Shown here: positions 34,373 through 43,397 of the stretch, in pieces | Layout: every line of letters starts with the position of its first letter | How positions within the stretch are numbered: position 1 is the first letter of the stretch | From: Kosmotoga olearia TBF 19.5.1 | Lineage (GTDB): Bacteria; Thermotogota; Thermotogae; Petrotogales; Kosmotogaceae | DNA length: 64,000 nucleotides | Assembly: GCF_000023325.1 (NCBI RefSeq) | Contig: NC_012785.1 | Location: 2,170,001-2,234,000, forward strand | Reading direction: 5' to 3' | Made by a program: the position numbers and the translations under genes | Notes under the pieces: model-generated | The model's database searches: none | What the model was told of the DNA's origin: nothing | What the model saw: the letters and a program-made list of their open reading frames with translations, nothing else

Positions 34373-34996
34373 GTGAAAACGGGGCTCGTTATACTGGCTG
34401 CAGGATCAGCAAAGCGGTTTGGTACCGATAAACTCCTGAAAGAGTTCGATGGTAAACCGCTGCTTCAGATTGTTCTGGATAATTTGAAAGATGCCCCGTG
34501 TTACAAAAAAGTAGTTGTTGTGAGACCTGACTTTCCGGTAGAGAGATTTGATTTTTCAGGTTACGAGATGGTTCTAAATCACAGCCATATCTATGGTATC
34601 TCTTCGAGCCTAAAAGTTGGTTTTAATGCGTTCCTATTAGAAGAACCTGAAGGGATTTTTATAACCCTGGGAGATATGCCTTTTATCTACTCTTCTGACA
34701 TTGTAGAGATAAGAAAGAGAATAGTGCCAGAAGATCCGAAGATTATCAGTTTCGTGCACGAAGGGAAAAAGGGGTTTCCAACGTTTATTCCCGGTAAATT
34801 CTTCAAAAGGATCATGGAACTCCACGGTGACAGAGGCGCGTCGGTTCTTATTAATGATAACAAGTCAGCTTTTATACCGCTCGGAGGGCAGAAAAGGCAT
34901 TGTTTTGACATAGATACTGAAAATGATTTTAAGGAGGCGTTGAAAACCATTGAAAGACCCGAGAAAGCTATGGGAGATACTCATAGGTCTCGATGA
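34373..34996 (+). CDS. MocA-like molybdenum cofactor cytidylyltransferase
   Basis: The enzyme would attach CMP to molybdopterin, giving the MCD form of the cofactor. The 208-residue protein has the nucleotide-binding LAAGSAKRFGTDKLL near residues 8-22, ITLGDMPF near 100 and a C-terminal DIDTENDF, typical of MocA/YgfJ. The GTG at 34373 follows AGGGTGA. It overlaps the next gene by 47 bases. Its presence suggests that the hydroxylases here use MCD. Confidence 0.85.
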   Translation: MKTGLVILAAGSAKRFGTDKLLKEFDGKPLLQIVLDNLKDAPCYKKVVVVRPDFPVERFDFSGYEMVLNHSHIYGISSSLKVGFNAFLLEEPEGIFITLGDMPFIYSSDIVEIRKRIVPEDPKIISFVHEGKKGFPTFIPGKFFKRIMELHGDRGASVLINDNKSAFIPLGGQKRHCFDIDTENDFKEALKTIERPEKAMGDTHRSR

Positions 34997-35717
34997 ACCT
35001 TTTGTTATCGCGACTGTTTGTAATACAAAAACCTCCAGCGAAAGAATGGAAGGAGAGGTTTTTGGAATGACTTATGCCGGGAAATTTTATGGAGAAGCTG
35101 AAGGAGAATTCAGGAGATTTCTCGAAGCCAATATGACAAAAGCGATGAAGACGTCTATGAGTTTTATGGAAACATACATAGAGCATAGAAGTGTCGCGGC
35201 CCTATGGGGGGCAACCTGTGGTGAACGTACATCGGTTTTTTTTCATTACGTTGGCCCGTCACCGAAGGTATACATCTTTGGTGCCGGAAAGTTATCAGAA
35301 AGGGTTGCAAAAATACTTGTAGCTGCTGATTTTGATGTGGTGGTAATGGATGACAATGAGAACTTCCTGAGAAATTTTGATAAAATCTGTAGTTACAGAA
35401 AAATCAATTACGACGAGCCCGGGAGCTTTCCGACAATAGAAGCGAGGGATTTCTGTGTTGTGTTGACCAGAGGGCACACCAAAGATTTCGAGGCTTTGCA
35501 GATATGTCTCGCTTCAAAAGCAAGATACATTGGACTGATTGGTTCAAATAAGAAAAATTCTGAACTTAAAGAGAGGATGTTTAGAGCAGGCTATACAGAG
35601 GAAGCGTGGGAACGCGTAAAGACACCGATAGGGATAGAGATAGGTGCTCAAACACCTGGCGAAATAGCAATAGCCATTGCCGCTGAAATAGTAAAGGTAA
35701 AAAACGAAAAACAATAA
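34950..35717 (+). CDS. XdhC/CoxI-family molybdenum hydroxylase maturation protein
   Basis: XdhC-type proteins bind the molybdenum cofactor, help install the terminal sulfido ligand, and insert it into the hydroxylase. The 255-residue protein has a short N-terminal XdhC domain and a Rossmann domain starting KVYIFGAGKLSERVA near residue 110, followed by VVLTRGHTKDFEAL, YIGLIGSNKK and GAQTPGEIAIAIAAEI. This name follows the Rhodobacter XdhC chaperone, not the E. coli XdhC iron-sulfur subunit. The TTG start lies 12 bases from AAGGAGG, slightly long. Confidence 0.88.
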   Translation: MKDPRKLWEILIGLDEPFVIATVCNTKTSSERMEGEVFGMTYAGKFYGEAEGEFRRFLEANMTKAMKTSMSFMETYIEHRSVAALWGATCGERTSVFFHYVGPSPKVYIFGAGKLSERVAKILVAADFDVVVMDDNENFLRNFDKICSYRKINYDEPGSFPTIEARDFCVVLTRGHTKDFEALQICLASKARYIGLIGSNKKNSELKERMFRAGYTEEAWERVKTPIGIEIGAQTPGEIAIAIAAEIVKVKNEKQ

Positions 35718-35740
35718 TTATAGAGACCGGGGGTGTTTAT

Positions 35741-36592
35741 GTGGCTTTTAAGGTAATACTGCCGGAAACAGAAGACGAACTTATGATGGCTCTCATGGAA
35801 GATAATGTAAAAATCATGGCTGGTGGAACTGATTTGATGGTGAAAATACGCGCTGATAGAGAAAAACCAGAAAAGGTTGTTCTTCTTTCAAAGCTCAAGG
35901 GAATGGATGAAATTGAAGATCTTGGTGATAGGATAAGGATCGGGTGTAAGGTTACACACACTCAGATACTGGAATCAGAGTTATTACAAAAAGATGCGAA
36001 GATCCTTACAATGGCGGTCAGAGAAATTGGTAGTCCGCAGATAAGGAACAAAGGAACTCTGGTAGGTAACGTGGTGAACGCTTCACCTGCTGGCGATTCG
36101 ATACTTGCTCTTTATCTATCAAATGCAAAGGTGGTAATTCGAGGTCCTAAAGGTGAACGTTCTCAGGATATAGAGGATTTCATTGTTGGCCCTGGAAAAA
36201 CAACGCTCTCCTTAGGTGAATATGTACGGGCGATTGTTTTTGAAAAAACTGGCGAATGGTTCCCATTTTTCTACAAGGTTGGCCAAAGAAACGCGATGGC
36301 TATTTCCGTTACCTCAGTGGGGGCTCTTGTGAAGGAAAGCAAAATTAGGATAGCATTCGGGTCAGTAGCTCCTACTGTGGTTAGAGCTCATAAAGCTGAA
36401 AGATATTTCGAAAGAGAAGGAATTGATGGAACAAAACTGGAACAATTCGTTGACTATTGTATGGAATATGTAACTCCTATTAGTGATATTCGTGCTTCCG
36501 CTTGGTACAGAAAAGAAGTTACCAAAAATCTGATCACTAAGATCATAGAACTCTGGAATGAAAGGAGGGGGAGATGTGCTCCTCAATGTTAA
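35741..36592 (+). CDS. Molybdenum hydroxylase FAD-binding subunit (copy 1)
   Basis: This 283-residue medium subunit holds FAD and passes electrons onward. The FAD-binding motifs are MAGGTDLMVK near residue 26 and QIRNKGTLVGNVVNASPAGD near 100. The C-terminal CO dehydrogenase-type flavoprotein domain follows (KVGQRNAMAISVTSV). A GTG start follows GGGGGTG. It overlaps the next FAD subunit gene by 17 bases. Confidence 0.92.
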   Translation: MAFKVILPETEDELMMALMEDNVKIMAGGTDLMVKIRADREKPEKVVLLSKLKGMDEIEDLGDRIRIGCKVTHTQILESELLQKDAKILTMAVREIGSPQIRNKGTLVGNVVNASPAGDSILALYLSNAKVVIRGPKGERSQDIEDFIVGPGKTTLSLGEYVRAIVFEKTGEWFPFFYKVGQRNAMAISVTSVGALVKESKIRIAFGSVAPTVVRAHKAERYFEREGIDGTKLEQFVDYCMEYVTPISDIRASAWYRKEVTKNLITKIIELWNERRGRCAPQC

Positions 36593-37412
36593 AGAATTTT
36601 TGAAACCCACTTCGGTTGAACAGGCCTTTGAGATGCTGAACAGAGATAGAAAACATTCCATTCTTCTTTCAGGTGGAACAACGGTTTCCCTCATGAAATC
36701 GACCACTGTCGAAGTAATAATTGATCTCAAGAACATCAAAGAACTAGCCGAGATAAAAGAGACCGAAGATGGTTTGAGTGTTGGTGCTAATATCACCATA
36801 GAAGACTTTAGAAAGTCTGATTTGATCTCCACATTTTTCGGAAATTTTTTCTCCAAAAGTTTTGCAACTGTTGGAAGTTGGCAAATACGTAACATGGCGA
36901 CTATCGGTGGCTCCGTTGCACCGAGGCTTGGTTGGTCTGATGTAACAACCTGTCTTTTGGCTGCTGGAGCCAAACTTAAAACTTTTGGAGAAGAAGGCTA
37001 TCGTTACATGGATATCGAAGATTTCAACAAGCTGGATAGGTACAGTAAGCCCATCATAACCCACGTTATTTTGCCCAAAGATGGCTATCTCTACTCTTTC
37101 AAGAAACTGTCGAAATCATCATTCGATATTGCCATCGTTAATTTTGCTCTCGCATTAAAACTAAATTCAGGAATTGTGGAAAGCTCGCGGGTGGTTATAG
37201 GCTCACGTCCGCACTTCCCAAAGCGTTTCGAAAAGGTTGAACAAGCCCTCAAGGGGTTAAAAATTGAGGAAGTTCCAGAGCACGTTAAACCATTAGTTTT
37301 TGAGCATTTTGAAGGCGGCAGTAATTTCCTCGCCACAGAAGAATACCGTAGGCACATGGCCTCTGTTTTGGCAGAAAGAGCAGCAAAGGAAATTCGGGAG
37401 ATGATAGCATGA
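36576..37412 (+). CDS. Molybdenum hydroxylase FAD-binding subunit (copy 2, YgfM-like)
   Basis: This 278-residue protein is a second FAD subunit. It has LLSGGTTVSLMK near residue 32, where most family members have GGTDL, and SWQIRNMATIGGSVA near 105. It diverges clearly from copy 1, so it is not a recent duplication. The GTG at 36576 follows AAAGGAGG. It forms a set with the small subunit and large subunit genes directly downstream and overlaps the former by four bases. Confidence 0.88.
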   Translation: MLLNVKEFLKPTSVEQAFEMLNRDRKHSILLSGGTTVSLMKSTTVEVIIDLKNIKELAEIKETEDGLSVGANITIEDFRKSDLISTFFGNFFSKSFATVGSWQIRNMATIGGSVAPRLGWSDVTTCLLAAGAKLKTFGEEGYRYMDIEDFNKLDRYSKPIITHVILPKDGYLYSFKKLSKSSFDIAIVNFALALKLNSGIVESSRVVIGSRPHFPKRFEKVEQALKGLKIEEVPEHVKPLVFEHFEGGSNFLATEEYRRHMASVLAERAAKEIREMIA

Positions 37413-37882
37413 GGATAAGTCTAGAAGTTAATGGAAAACTTCATGAAGTCGAAATTGATCCAGGAGAAATGCTTCTGGATGTTTTGAGAAGACTTGGATA
37501 TAAGAGTGTGAGAAGAAGCTGTAACTCAGCAAGCTGTGGAACCTGCACGGTGTTGCTCAACGGTAAACCAATTCTGTCGTGTAGTACCTTTGCAGCTTCT
37601 GTTGATGGCCAAAGCGTAGAAACCGTTGAATCCTTGAATGAAAATGATGAGCTACATCCAATTCAGGAAGCCCTTCTTGAAGAAGGTGGATCTCAATGTG
37701 GTTTTTGTATTCCGGGACTTACAATGACAACTAAAGCATTTCTTGAACAGAACCCTGACCCCACAGAAGAGGAGATCAGGGAAGCTTTGAACGGAAATAT
37801 CTGTCGTTGTACCGGTTATGAAGCCCAAACCAGAGCAATCAAAAAAGCAGCAAAACGTCTTAGGGGTGATGAGAATGTTTGA
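37409..37882 (+). CDS. Molybdenum hydroxylase small subunit, two [2Fe-2S] clusters (copy 2)
   Basis: This 157-residue protein has the plant-type cluster motif CNSASCGTCTVLLNGKP near residues 38-54 and the second cluster motif QCGFCIPGLT with ICRCTGYE. The spacing matches the CoxS/XdhC family. It overlaps both neighbours and probably belongs with the FAD copy 2 and the large subunit at 37875. Confidence 0.94.
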   Translation: MRISLEVNGKLHEVEIDPGEMLLDVLRRLGYKSVRRSCNSASCGTCTVLLNGKPILSCSTFAASVDGQSVETVESLNENDELHPIQEALLEEGGSQCGFCIPGLTMTTKAFLEQNPDPTEEEIREALNGNICRCTGYEAQTRAIKKAAKRLRGDENV

Positions 37883-40214
37883 AACCCTGAATAGCAAAGA
37901 ATTCAAAGTGATAAATAAATCAATAAAGAAAGTAGATGGAAGAGGTTTAGTTAGAGGAAAACCTGTTTATGCAGGAGACCTGGATATTCCTAACGCTCTT
38001 CATGTCAAACTAGTCCGCAGTCCTCATGCTCACGCCATAATAAAGAAAATAGATAAAACCAAAGCTCTTGCAATTCCTGGAGTTGTAGCGGTCATTACCT
38101 ATGAAGATCTTCCGAGAATTGCCTTTACGAGAGCCGGTCAGGGATATCCTGAACCATCACCTTATGATACCTTTGTTCTTGATAGGAAAGTCAGGTACGT
38201 TGGTGATCCAGTTGCAATTGTTGCTGCCGAAACGGAAAGAGCTGCAATTCTTGGAGCTAATGCCGTTGAAGTTGAATACGAGATCTTGCCTGCTATACTC
38301 AATTTCGAAGAAGCAATGAAAGAAGATGCACCTATCATACATGATGAAGAAGATATTTCTGGTGCTTTTGACCCGAAAAAAAATATTGCAGCTCACTTTG
38401 AGATGGAAATTGGCGATCTGGACGATGCCTTCAAAAAATGCGACAAAGTAATTACTCGAACATACTATGTTAACACCCAGCTTCACGCTATGCTGGAACC
38501 TCACACCGCTACAAGTTACTATGACTCGAATGGAAGGTTGGTTATAGTTTCTTCAACGCAGGTACCTTTCCATGTAAGAAGAATTATCAGCAGAATTTTT
38601 GAAATTCCTATTTCCAAGATACGTGTTATAAAACCAAGAATAGGCGGTGGATTTGGTGGCAAGCAGGCAATTCATCAAGAAGCCTATGTTGTGGCTGTCA
38701 CTTTGAAAACCGGTAGACCAGCGAAAATCGTTTACGAACGCCCGGAAGTCTCCATGGCTACCAATATCAGGCATGAAATGAAATTCACAGTAACAGTTGG
38801 TGCCACCAGTGATGGAAAGATAAAAGCTATATCGATGGAAGGACTATCAAATACAGGAGCTTATGGTGAACATGCTCTAACAACCTTTATGGTTGCCGGT
38901 TCTAAGACCCTTCCGTTATACAACAAAGTTGATGCTGTTAAATTTGTCGGTGATGTAGTTTACACGAATCTTCCACCTGCAGGTGCTTACAGAGGTTATG
39001 GTGCTCCTCAGGGGCTATTTGCATTGGATTGTACAATTGATGAACTGGCTCACGAGCTTGGTCTTGACCCTCTTGAGGTTAAGGAGAAAAATTCTATCAG
39101 GGAAGGTGAAACTTCACCTATATTCAAGATAATGGGTGAAGGTCGTGAGGGCGTAGACCAGATAGTGAGAAGCTGTAAACTTCAGGAATGTATCGACAAG
39201 GGCAAAAAGGCCATCGGTTGGAATGAAAAGCACGGAAAGGCGATAAGAAACGGAAATAAAGTTAGAGGTGTAGGATGCTCAATTGCAATGCAGGGATCTG
39301 GAATAGCAAAAATAGACATGGCTGCTGCGACCATAAAAATGAATGATGACGGATCCTTCAATCTTCTTATAGGTGCCACAGATCTTGGAACTGGAAGCGA
39401 TACAATAATGGCACAAATAGCTGCTGAGGTTTTAGACGTTCCGGTTGAGAAGATAATCGTTTACTCTTCGGATACTGATATGACGCCTTTCGATACTGGC
39501 GCTTATGCTTCCAGTACGACCTACGTATCTGGAAACGCTGTGAGAAAAGCAGCAGAAGAGGTAAAGAAACAGATCATCGAGAGTGCTTCAAAATATCTTG
39601 AAGAACCCATCGAAGATCTTTACGTAAAAGATGAAAAGGTGATATCCAAAAAGAGTGGAAAAGAAGTGACTTATGCTGAACTTTGTACAAAACTCTTCTA
39701 CACATTCGAACAAAAGCAGATAGCAGCAACTGCTTCTTACGTGGGTGAAGAGTCACCACCACCGTTCCTCGCTACCTTTGCTGAGGTAGAAGTTGATCTG
39801 GATACTGGAAAAATAGATATAGTAAAATTGGTTTCTTATGCAGATTGTGGGACACCACTTAACCCGATACAGGCTAGAGGACAGCTGGAAGGCGCGACAA
39901 TGCAGGGTATAGGTTGGGCGTTGTATGAAGATGTTATCTATTCTAACAATGGGCGTATGCTGACAAACGACTTCTTTACTTACAAAGTGCCATCTCGTTT
40001 GGATTATGGTGAGTTAGAATGTGGACTTGTCGATAGTTACGAGCCAACAGGGCCTTTCGGGGCGAAGAGTATTGCCGAAATTGGTATTGATACACCAATC
40101 CCCGCTATTGCAAATGCAATATTTGACGCAACCGGAATAAGACTCCGAGAAGCGCCTTTCAGAAGCGAAAAGCTCTTCTTTGAGATCTTAAAGAAGGAGA
40201 AAGAGCAAAAATGA
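37875..40214 (+). CDS. Molybdenum hydroxylase large subunit, Mo-cofactor binding (copy 1)
   Basis: This 779-residue catalytic subunit belongs to the xanthine dehydrogenase family. Cofactor-contact motifs are GGGFGGKQA near residue 257, GAYRGYGAPQG near 373, MAQIAAEVLDVP near 510, and a C-terminal GPFGAKSIAEIG with the base glutamate in the place of the usual GAKGIGE. The ATG at 37875 follows GGGGTGATGAG. The exact purine substrate cannot be read from the sequence; hydroxylation of xanthine, hypoxanthine or a related base is inferred from context. The next gene overlaps its stop by four bases. Confidence 0.93.
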   Translation: MFETLNSKEFKVINKSIKKVDGRGLVRGKPVYAGDLDIPNALHVKLVRSPHAHAIIKKIDKTKALAIPGVVAVITYEDLPRIAFTRAGQGYPEPSPYDTFVLDRKVRYVGDPVAIVAAETERAAILGANAVEVEYEILPAILNFEEAMKEDAPIIHDEEDISGAFDPKKNIAAHFEMEIGDLDDAFKKCDKVITRTYYVNTQLHAMLEPHTATSYYDSNGRLVIVSSTQVPFHVRRIISRIFEIPISKIRVIKPRIGGGFGGKQAIHQEAYVVAVTLKTGRPAKIVYERPEVSMATNIRHEMKFTVTVGATSDGKIKAISMEGLSNTGAYGEHALTTFMVAGSKTLPLYNKVDAVKFVGDVVYTNLPPAGAYRGYGAPQGLFALDCTIDELAHELGLDPLEVKEKNSIREGETSPIFKIMGEGREGVDQIVRSCKLQECIDKGKKAIGWNEKHGKAIRNGNKVRGVGCSIAMQGSGIAKIDMAAATIKMNDDGSFNLLIGATDLGTGSDTIMAQIAAEVLDVPVEKIIVYSSDTDMTPFDTGAYASSTTYVSGNAVRKAAEEVKKQIIESASKYLEEPIEDLYVKDEKVISKKSGKEVTYAELCTKLFYTFEQKQIAATASYVGEESPPPFLATFAEVEVDLDTGKIDIVKLVSYADCGTPLNPIQARGQLEGATMQGIGWALYEDVIYSNNGRMLTNDFFTYKVPSRLDYGELECGLVDSYEPTGPFGAKSIAEIGIDTPIPAIANAIFDATGIRLREAPFRSEKLFFEILKKEKEQK

Positions 40215-41344
40215 AAAAAGTTTTACTGGTAACACTTGTGTTAATCCTGGTGGCTACCTTCTGTTTTGCTGAAGAACTAACCATCTGGATTAGCTGGGAA
40301 GGCGAAGAGTTTTTCACCGAGGTTGCGAAGGTTTATTCAGAAAGAACGGGAATTGATGTAAAGGTATTACATGTTCCCAAGCTGGATAAAAAATTATTTA
40401 CCGCTCTTAGGACAGGGAATCTGCCGGATATTTCAATGGTTAAAGACACCAATACCGAAAGAATAGCGAATTCAGATTTCCTGGTGAAATTGGGTAGAGC
40501 GGATCTTGAATCATTGGGGATTTTTCCAGAGAGAAACCTCAAACCGTACTCGGTGAACGGATTGTTAGTTGCCGTTCCTTACTACGCAGATGTGCAGGTT
40601 GTCTTCGCCAATCTTGATTTACTTGAAAGCAAAGATCTTGAACTCGATTTCGATTACACCATTGAAGATCTTAAAAAAGTCGCGGAAAAATTTGCTGGTA
40701 CTGATATTGTTCCTGTTGCATGGGATTTCATGTCCTCTTACGTGTTCTATCCCTTCATGACGAGATTTGGAAAGCTCTGGGATGAAGATGGGAAACCGAC
40801 ATTTGATTCTCCAGCAATTGCTGAGGCTATAACATACATCAAAAATCTCTTTGATGAAGGAGTCTTTACCAGACTCAATCGTGGTGCGCTGGTAAGCTCT
40901 TTTGAAGCAGGAAAAATAGCGGTAGTAATTCAAGGAAGCTATCTTGCAAAGGACTTTGAGGAAGCCGGAATTAGATTCAAGATGCTGCCATTCCCCTTGA
41001 TCGAGGGTAAAAGGGTCAATCCAATAATTGACTCAAAAGGTTTCGCCATTTTCAATGCCTCCAAAAAAGATATAGCCATCGATTTTCTAAGGTTCCTATT
41101 TTCCCGGAGTATTGATTATTGTATTGAATACAACAAAATACCCATGTGGGCAACTGATGTACCAGTGGAACTTAAAGATCTAAATGATATCCTCAACGTT
41201 GGACAGTATATGTACAACGGTTTGAAATTCCAATCATTCTATTTCAGCACGATGAGAACGGTGCTTCAGGCAGTCTATTCTGGAAGCCTTTCTGTTGATG
41301 AAGCATTGAAAAGTGCTCAGAATTACGTGAATTCAAACTGGTGA
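40211..41344 (+). CDS. ABC transporter substrate-binding protein, family 1 (sugar type), in the purine operon
   Basis: The 377-residue secreted protein has a signal peptide (MKKVLLVTLVLILVATFCFA) and a MalE-like fold: TIWISWEGEEFF, TALRTGNLPDISMV near residue 75, and SFEAGKIAVVIQGSY near 230. Its start overlaps the stop of the molybdenum hydroxylase gene, so it is translationally coupled to purine catabolism. That placement suggests a purine, nucleoside or related ligand despite the sugar-type family. No lipobox is visible; a signal-peptidase I site after CFA is likely. Confidence 0.88.
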   Translation: MKKVLLVTLVLILVATFCFAEELTIWISWEGEEFFTEVAKVYSERTGIDVKVLHVPKLDKKLFTALRTGNLPDISMVKDTNTERIANSDFLVKLGRADLESLGIFPERNLKPYSVNGLLVAVPYYADVQVVFANLDLLESKDLELDFDYTIEDLKKVAEKFAGTDIVPVAWDFMSSYVFYPFMTRFGKLWDEDGKPTFDSPAIAEAITYIKNLFDEGVFTRLNRGALVSSFEAGKIAVVIQGSYLAKDFEEAGIRFKMLPFPLIEGKRVNPIIDSKGFAIFNASKKDIAIDFLRFLFSRSIDYCIEYNKIPMWATDVPVELKDLNDILNVGQYMYNGLKFQSFYFSTMRTVLQAVYSGSLSVDEALKSAQNYVNSNW

Positions 41345-41345
41345 T

Positions 41346-43397
41346 ATGGCAGAACTTTTTCTCGGACTGACGGTAATACTCTTTTTAATCGCTATATTTT
41401 CGCGAAGGGTCATATCGATGGCCCTTCCGCTTTTGTTTCTTGTTGTCATTGTTATTGTATTTCCTTTGATCTGGGCATTCGTTATTTCATTCTTCAGTTA
41501 TGGAGCCTTTGACGAGGTTCCTGAAGCGGTTGGATTTCATAACTACAAACTTGTTTTTGAAGACAACGGATTGCGCTTATCTTTCCAGATAACATCTTTA
41601 TGGGCATTCTTGAAGGTCTCATTGGAGATAGCAATTTCCTTTTTGCTAGCAGTCTCCCTTCGTAAAACATCAAAAGTCAACAAAGCTATTCTGGTTTTAA
41701 TCGGTATAGGTTGGTTCATGCCGTCTTTTATAAGCGTCTCCGCATGGAGAGCGTTTGTACAGGGTTATGGAAGCAATTCCCCGTTTAATTTTATACTCAA
41801 TTTACTATTCGGTACTACCATAGACATCACCACCCAGCCTTTGTCTGCTTTCATTGTAACTCTCTTTGTCAGTGTGTGGTTATCGATCCCCATGAGTACG
41901 ATGATAATTATAGCCATGCTCCAGAGTGTCCCCAGGGATGTTGACGACATGTTGCTTATAGATGGGGCTAAAGATACCGCCATCAACAGTATGCTTTTTG
42001 GACAGATCAGATATCTTTTGATTCCATATTACTTTTTTCAGCTTGCCAGAGCATTCAAGGGTTTTTCAACGGCATTTTTGTTGAGTGGTGACGGACCGCT
42101 GTTGCCTGGAGGATTTACACCCAATACCATTGTAGGGTCAACCTCTTTTCTTGGAATAGTTTTGTATAGAAAGTTCAGTATCGAAGAAGATTATGGAATA
42201 CTCTCGGCATATTCGGCTGTCGTTGGAGTGATAACTCTGTTGTGGTTAATTGCCGCCTTGAGTTCGCGAGCAAAAGTTCCAAGGCGTCACCATTACGTTA
42301 TGCCTCTTGCAGGTGTTTCACATTTTCTCATCGGTTATTACCTTAAAATAGGTTTCTGGCCTTATTTGCTTGCGGCTGGTTATCTTTTTAGTACATTTTT
42401 GGTTCCTCGATTCAAAAAAGCCTTTAGAATTTTGTCTGCTGTATTGGTGTTGTTGGATGTTGTATTTTGTATACATTCGATCTGGTCTGCTGGATGGAAA
42501 GGCATAAATCCAGCAACTTTTCTCGCAGTTCCTGCTGTGCTGTTCTCATTGAGATACAAAATGCCTGTTATTAATTTCTCACCCCCCAAAATCCTTAAAT
42601 CGATTCTAAAATGGATTCCGGGAGTTATCAGCCTCGTTATACTTGTTTACATAATATTACTTGCCCTTTCTGGAAAGAACACCGTTTTACCGAAACTTTC
42701 GGATTTAACGTTCAAGAACTTTTCAACTGTCTTTTTCAGGCATCGACTATGGTTTAACCTTTTGAACACCCTGAAAATCGCGATGTTCAGTACCACTATT
42801 CTTTTTATGACGGCGTTACCCTTTAGCTATCTGTATTCTCGCGGAAAAAATAAGGCAGCATCTTTCATAATGCTTGTAGTTCTGTTTGGTGGAATCTATA
42901 CGGGTATGCATACACTCTTACCTCTATACATTCTTTTTGACAAACTCAACCTTTTGAACTCATTGATAGGTATTGCCATGGTGGTCGCAAATCAAGCGAT
43001 TCCGCTTACAGTAATAACAATGAGTACATTCTTTTCAAAAATGCCAGGAGAATTCAGGGAAGTAGCTAAACTGGAAGGAATGAGTGAAGGAAGATACTTT
43101 TCAAGAATCGTGTTACCCCTGAGTTTGCCTGTCATTTCCGGGATTTTTATCTATGTGCTCGTTAGTTCATGGAATGCTTTTACTGTTCCTCTCGTTTTTA
43201 TTGACAAAAGCGAATTAATGCCTTTCTCTCTCAAGGTTTTCAGTTACGCAGGGGAAATAGGCAGTTTTTACACACGGTGGAATCTTTTTGGTGCTGCTTC
43301 TATAATAGGGATTATACCGTTGCTGTTCTTATATAAACTAAATCAAAAATATCTCTACTCGAAGAATCTCGCTGAGGGGGGAATAACTTATGAATAG
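41346..43397 (+). CDS. Fused MalF-MalG-type ABC permease
   Basis: The 683-residue protein contains two permease domains in one chain. Residues 1 to about 310 form a MalF-like half with DMLLIDGAKDTAINSML at the EAA-loop position, degenerate but with DGA kept. After a helical linker (about 310-415), the second, MalG-like half contains REVAKLEGMSEGRYFSRIVLP, a clear EAA loop, and LVSSWNAFTVPLVFI. No ATPase gene is nearby; like several CUT1 systems it probably borrows a shared MsmX-type ATPase. It starts one base after the binding-protein stop. Confidence 0.88.
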   Translation: MAELFLGLTVILFLIAIFSRRVISMALPLLFLVVIVIVFPLIWAFVISFFSYGAFDEVPEAVGFHNYKLVFEDNGLRLSFQITSLWAFLKVSLEIAISFLLAVSLRKTSKVNKAILVLIGIGWFMPSFISVSAWRAFVQGYGSNSPFNFILNLLFGTTIDITTQPLSAFIVTLFVSVWLSIPMSTMIIIAMLQSVPRDVDDMLLIDGAKDTAINSMLFGQIRYLLIPYYFFQLARAFKGFSTAFLLSGDGPLLPGGFTPNTIVGSTSFLGIVLYRKFSIEEDYGILSAYSAVVGVITLLWLIAALSSRAKVPRRHHYVMPLAGVSHFLIGYYLKIGFWPYLLAAGYLFSTFLVPRFKKAFRILSAVLVLLDVVFCIHSIWSAGWKGINPATFLAVPAVLFSLRYKMPVINFSPPKILKSILKWIPGVISLVILVYIILLALSGKNTVLPKLSDLTFKNFSTVFFRHRLWFNLLNTLKIAMFSTTILFMTALPFSYLYSRGKNKAASFIMLVVLFGGIYTGMHTLLPLYILFDKLNLLNSLIGIAMVVANQAIPLTVITMSTFFSKMPGEFREVAKLEGMSEGRYFSRIVLPLSLPVISGIFIYVLVSSWNAFTVPLVFIDKSELMPFSLKVFSYAGEIGSFYTRWNLFGAASIIGIIPLLFLYKLNQKYLYSKNLAEGGITYE

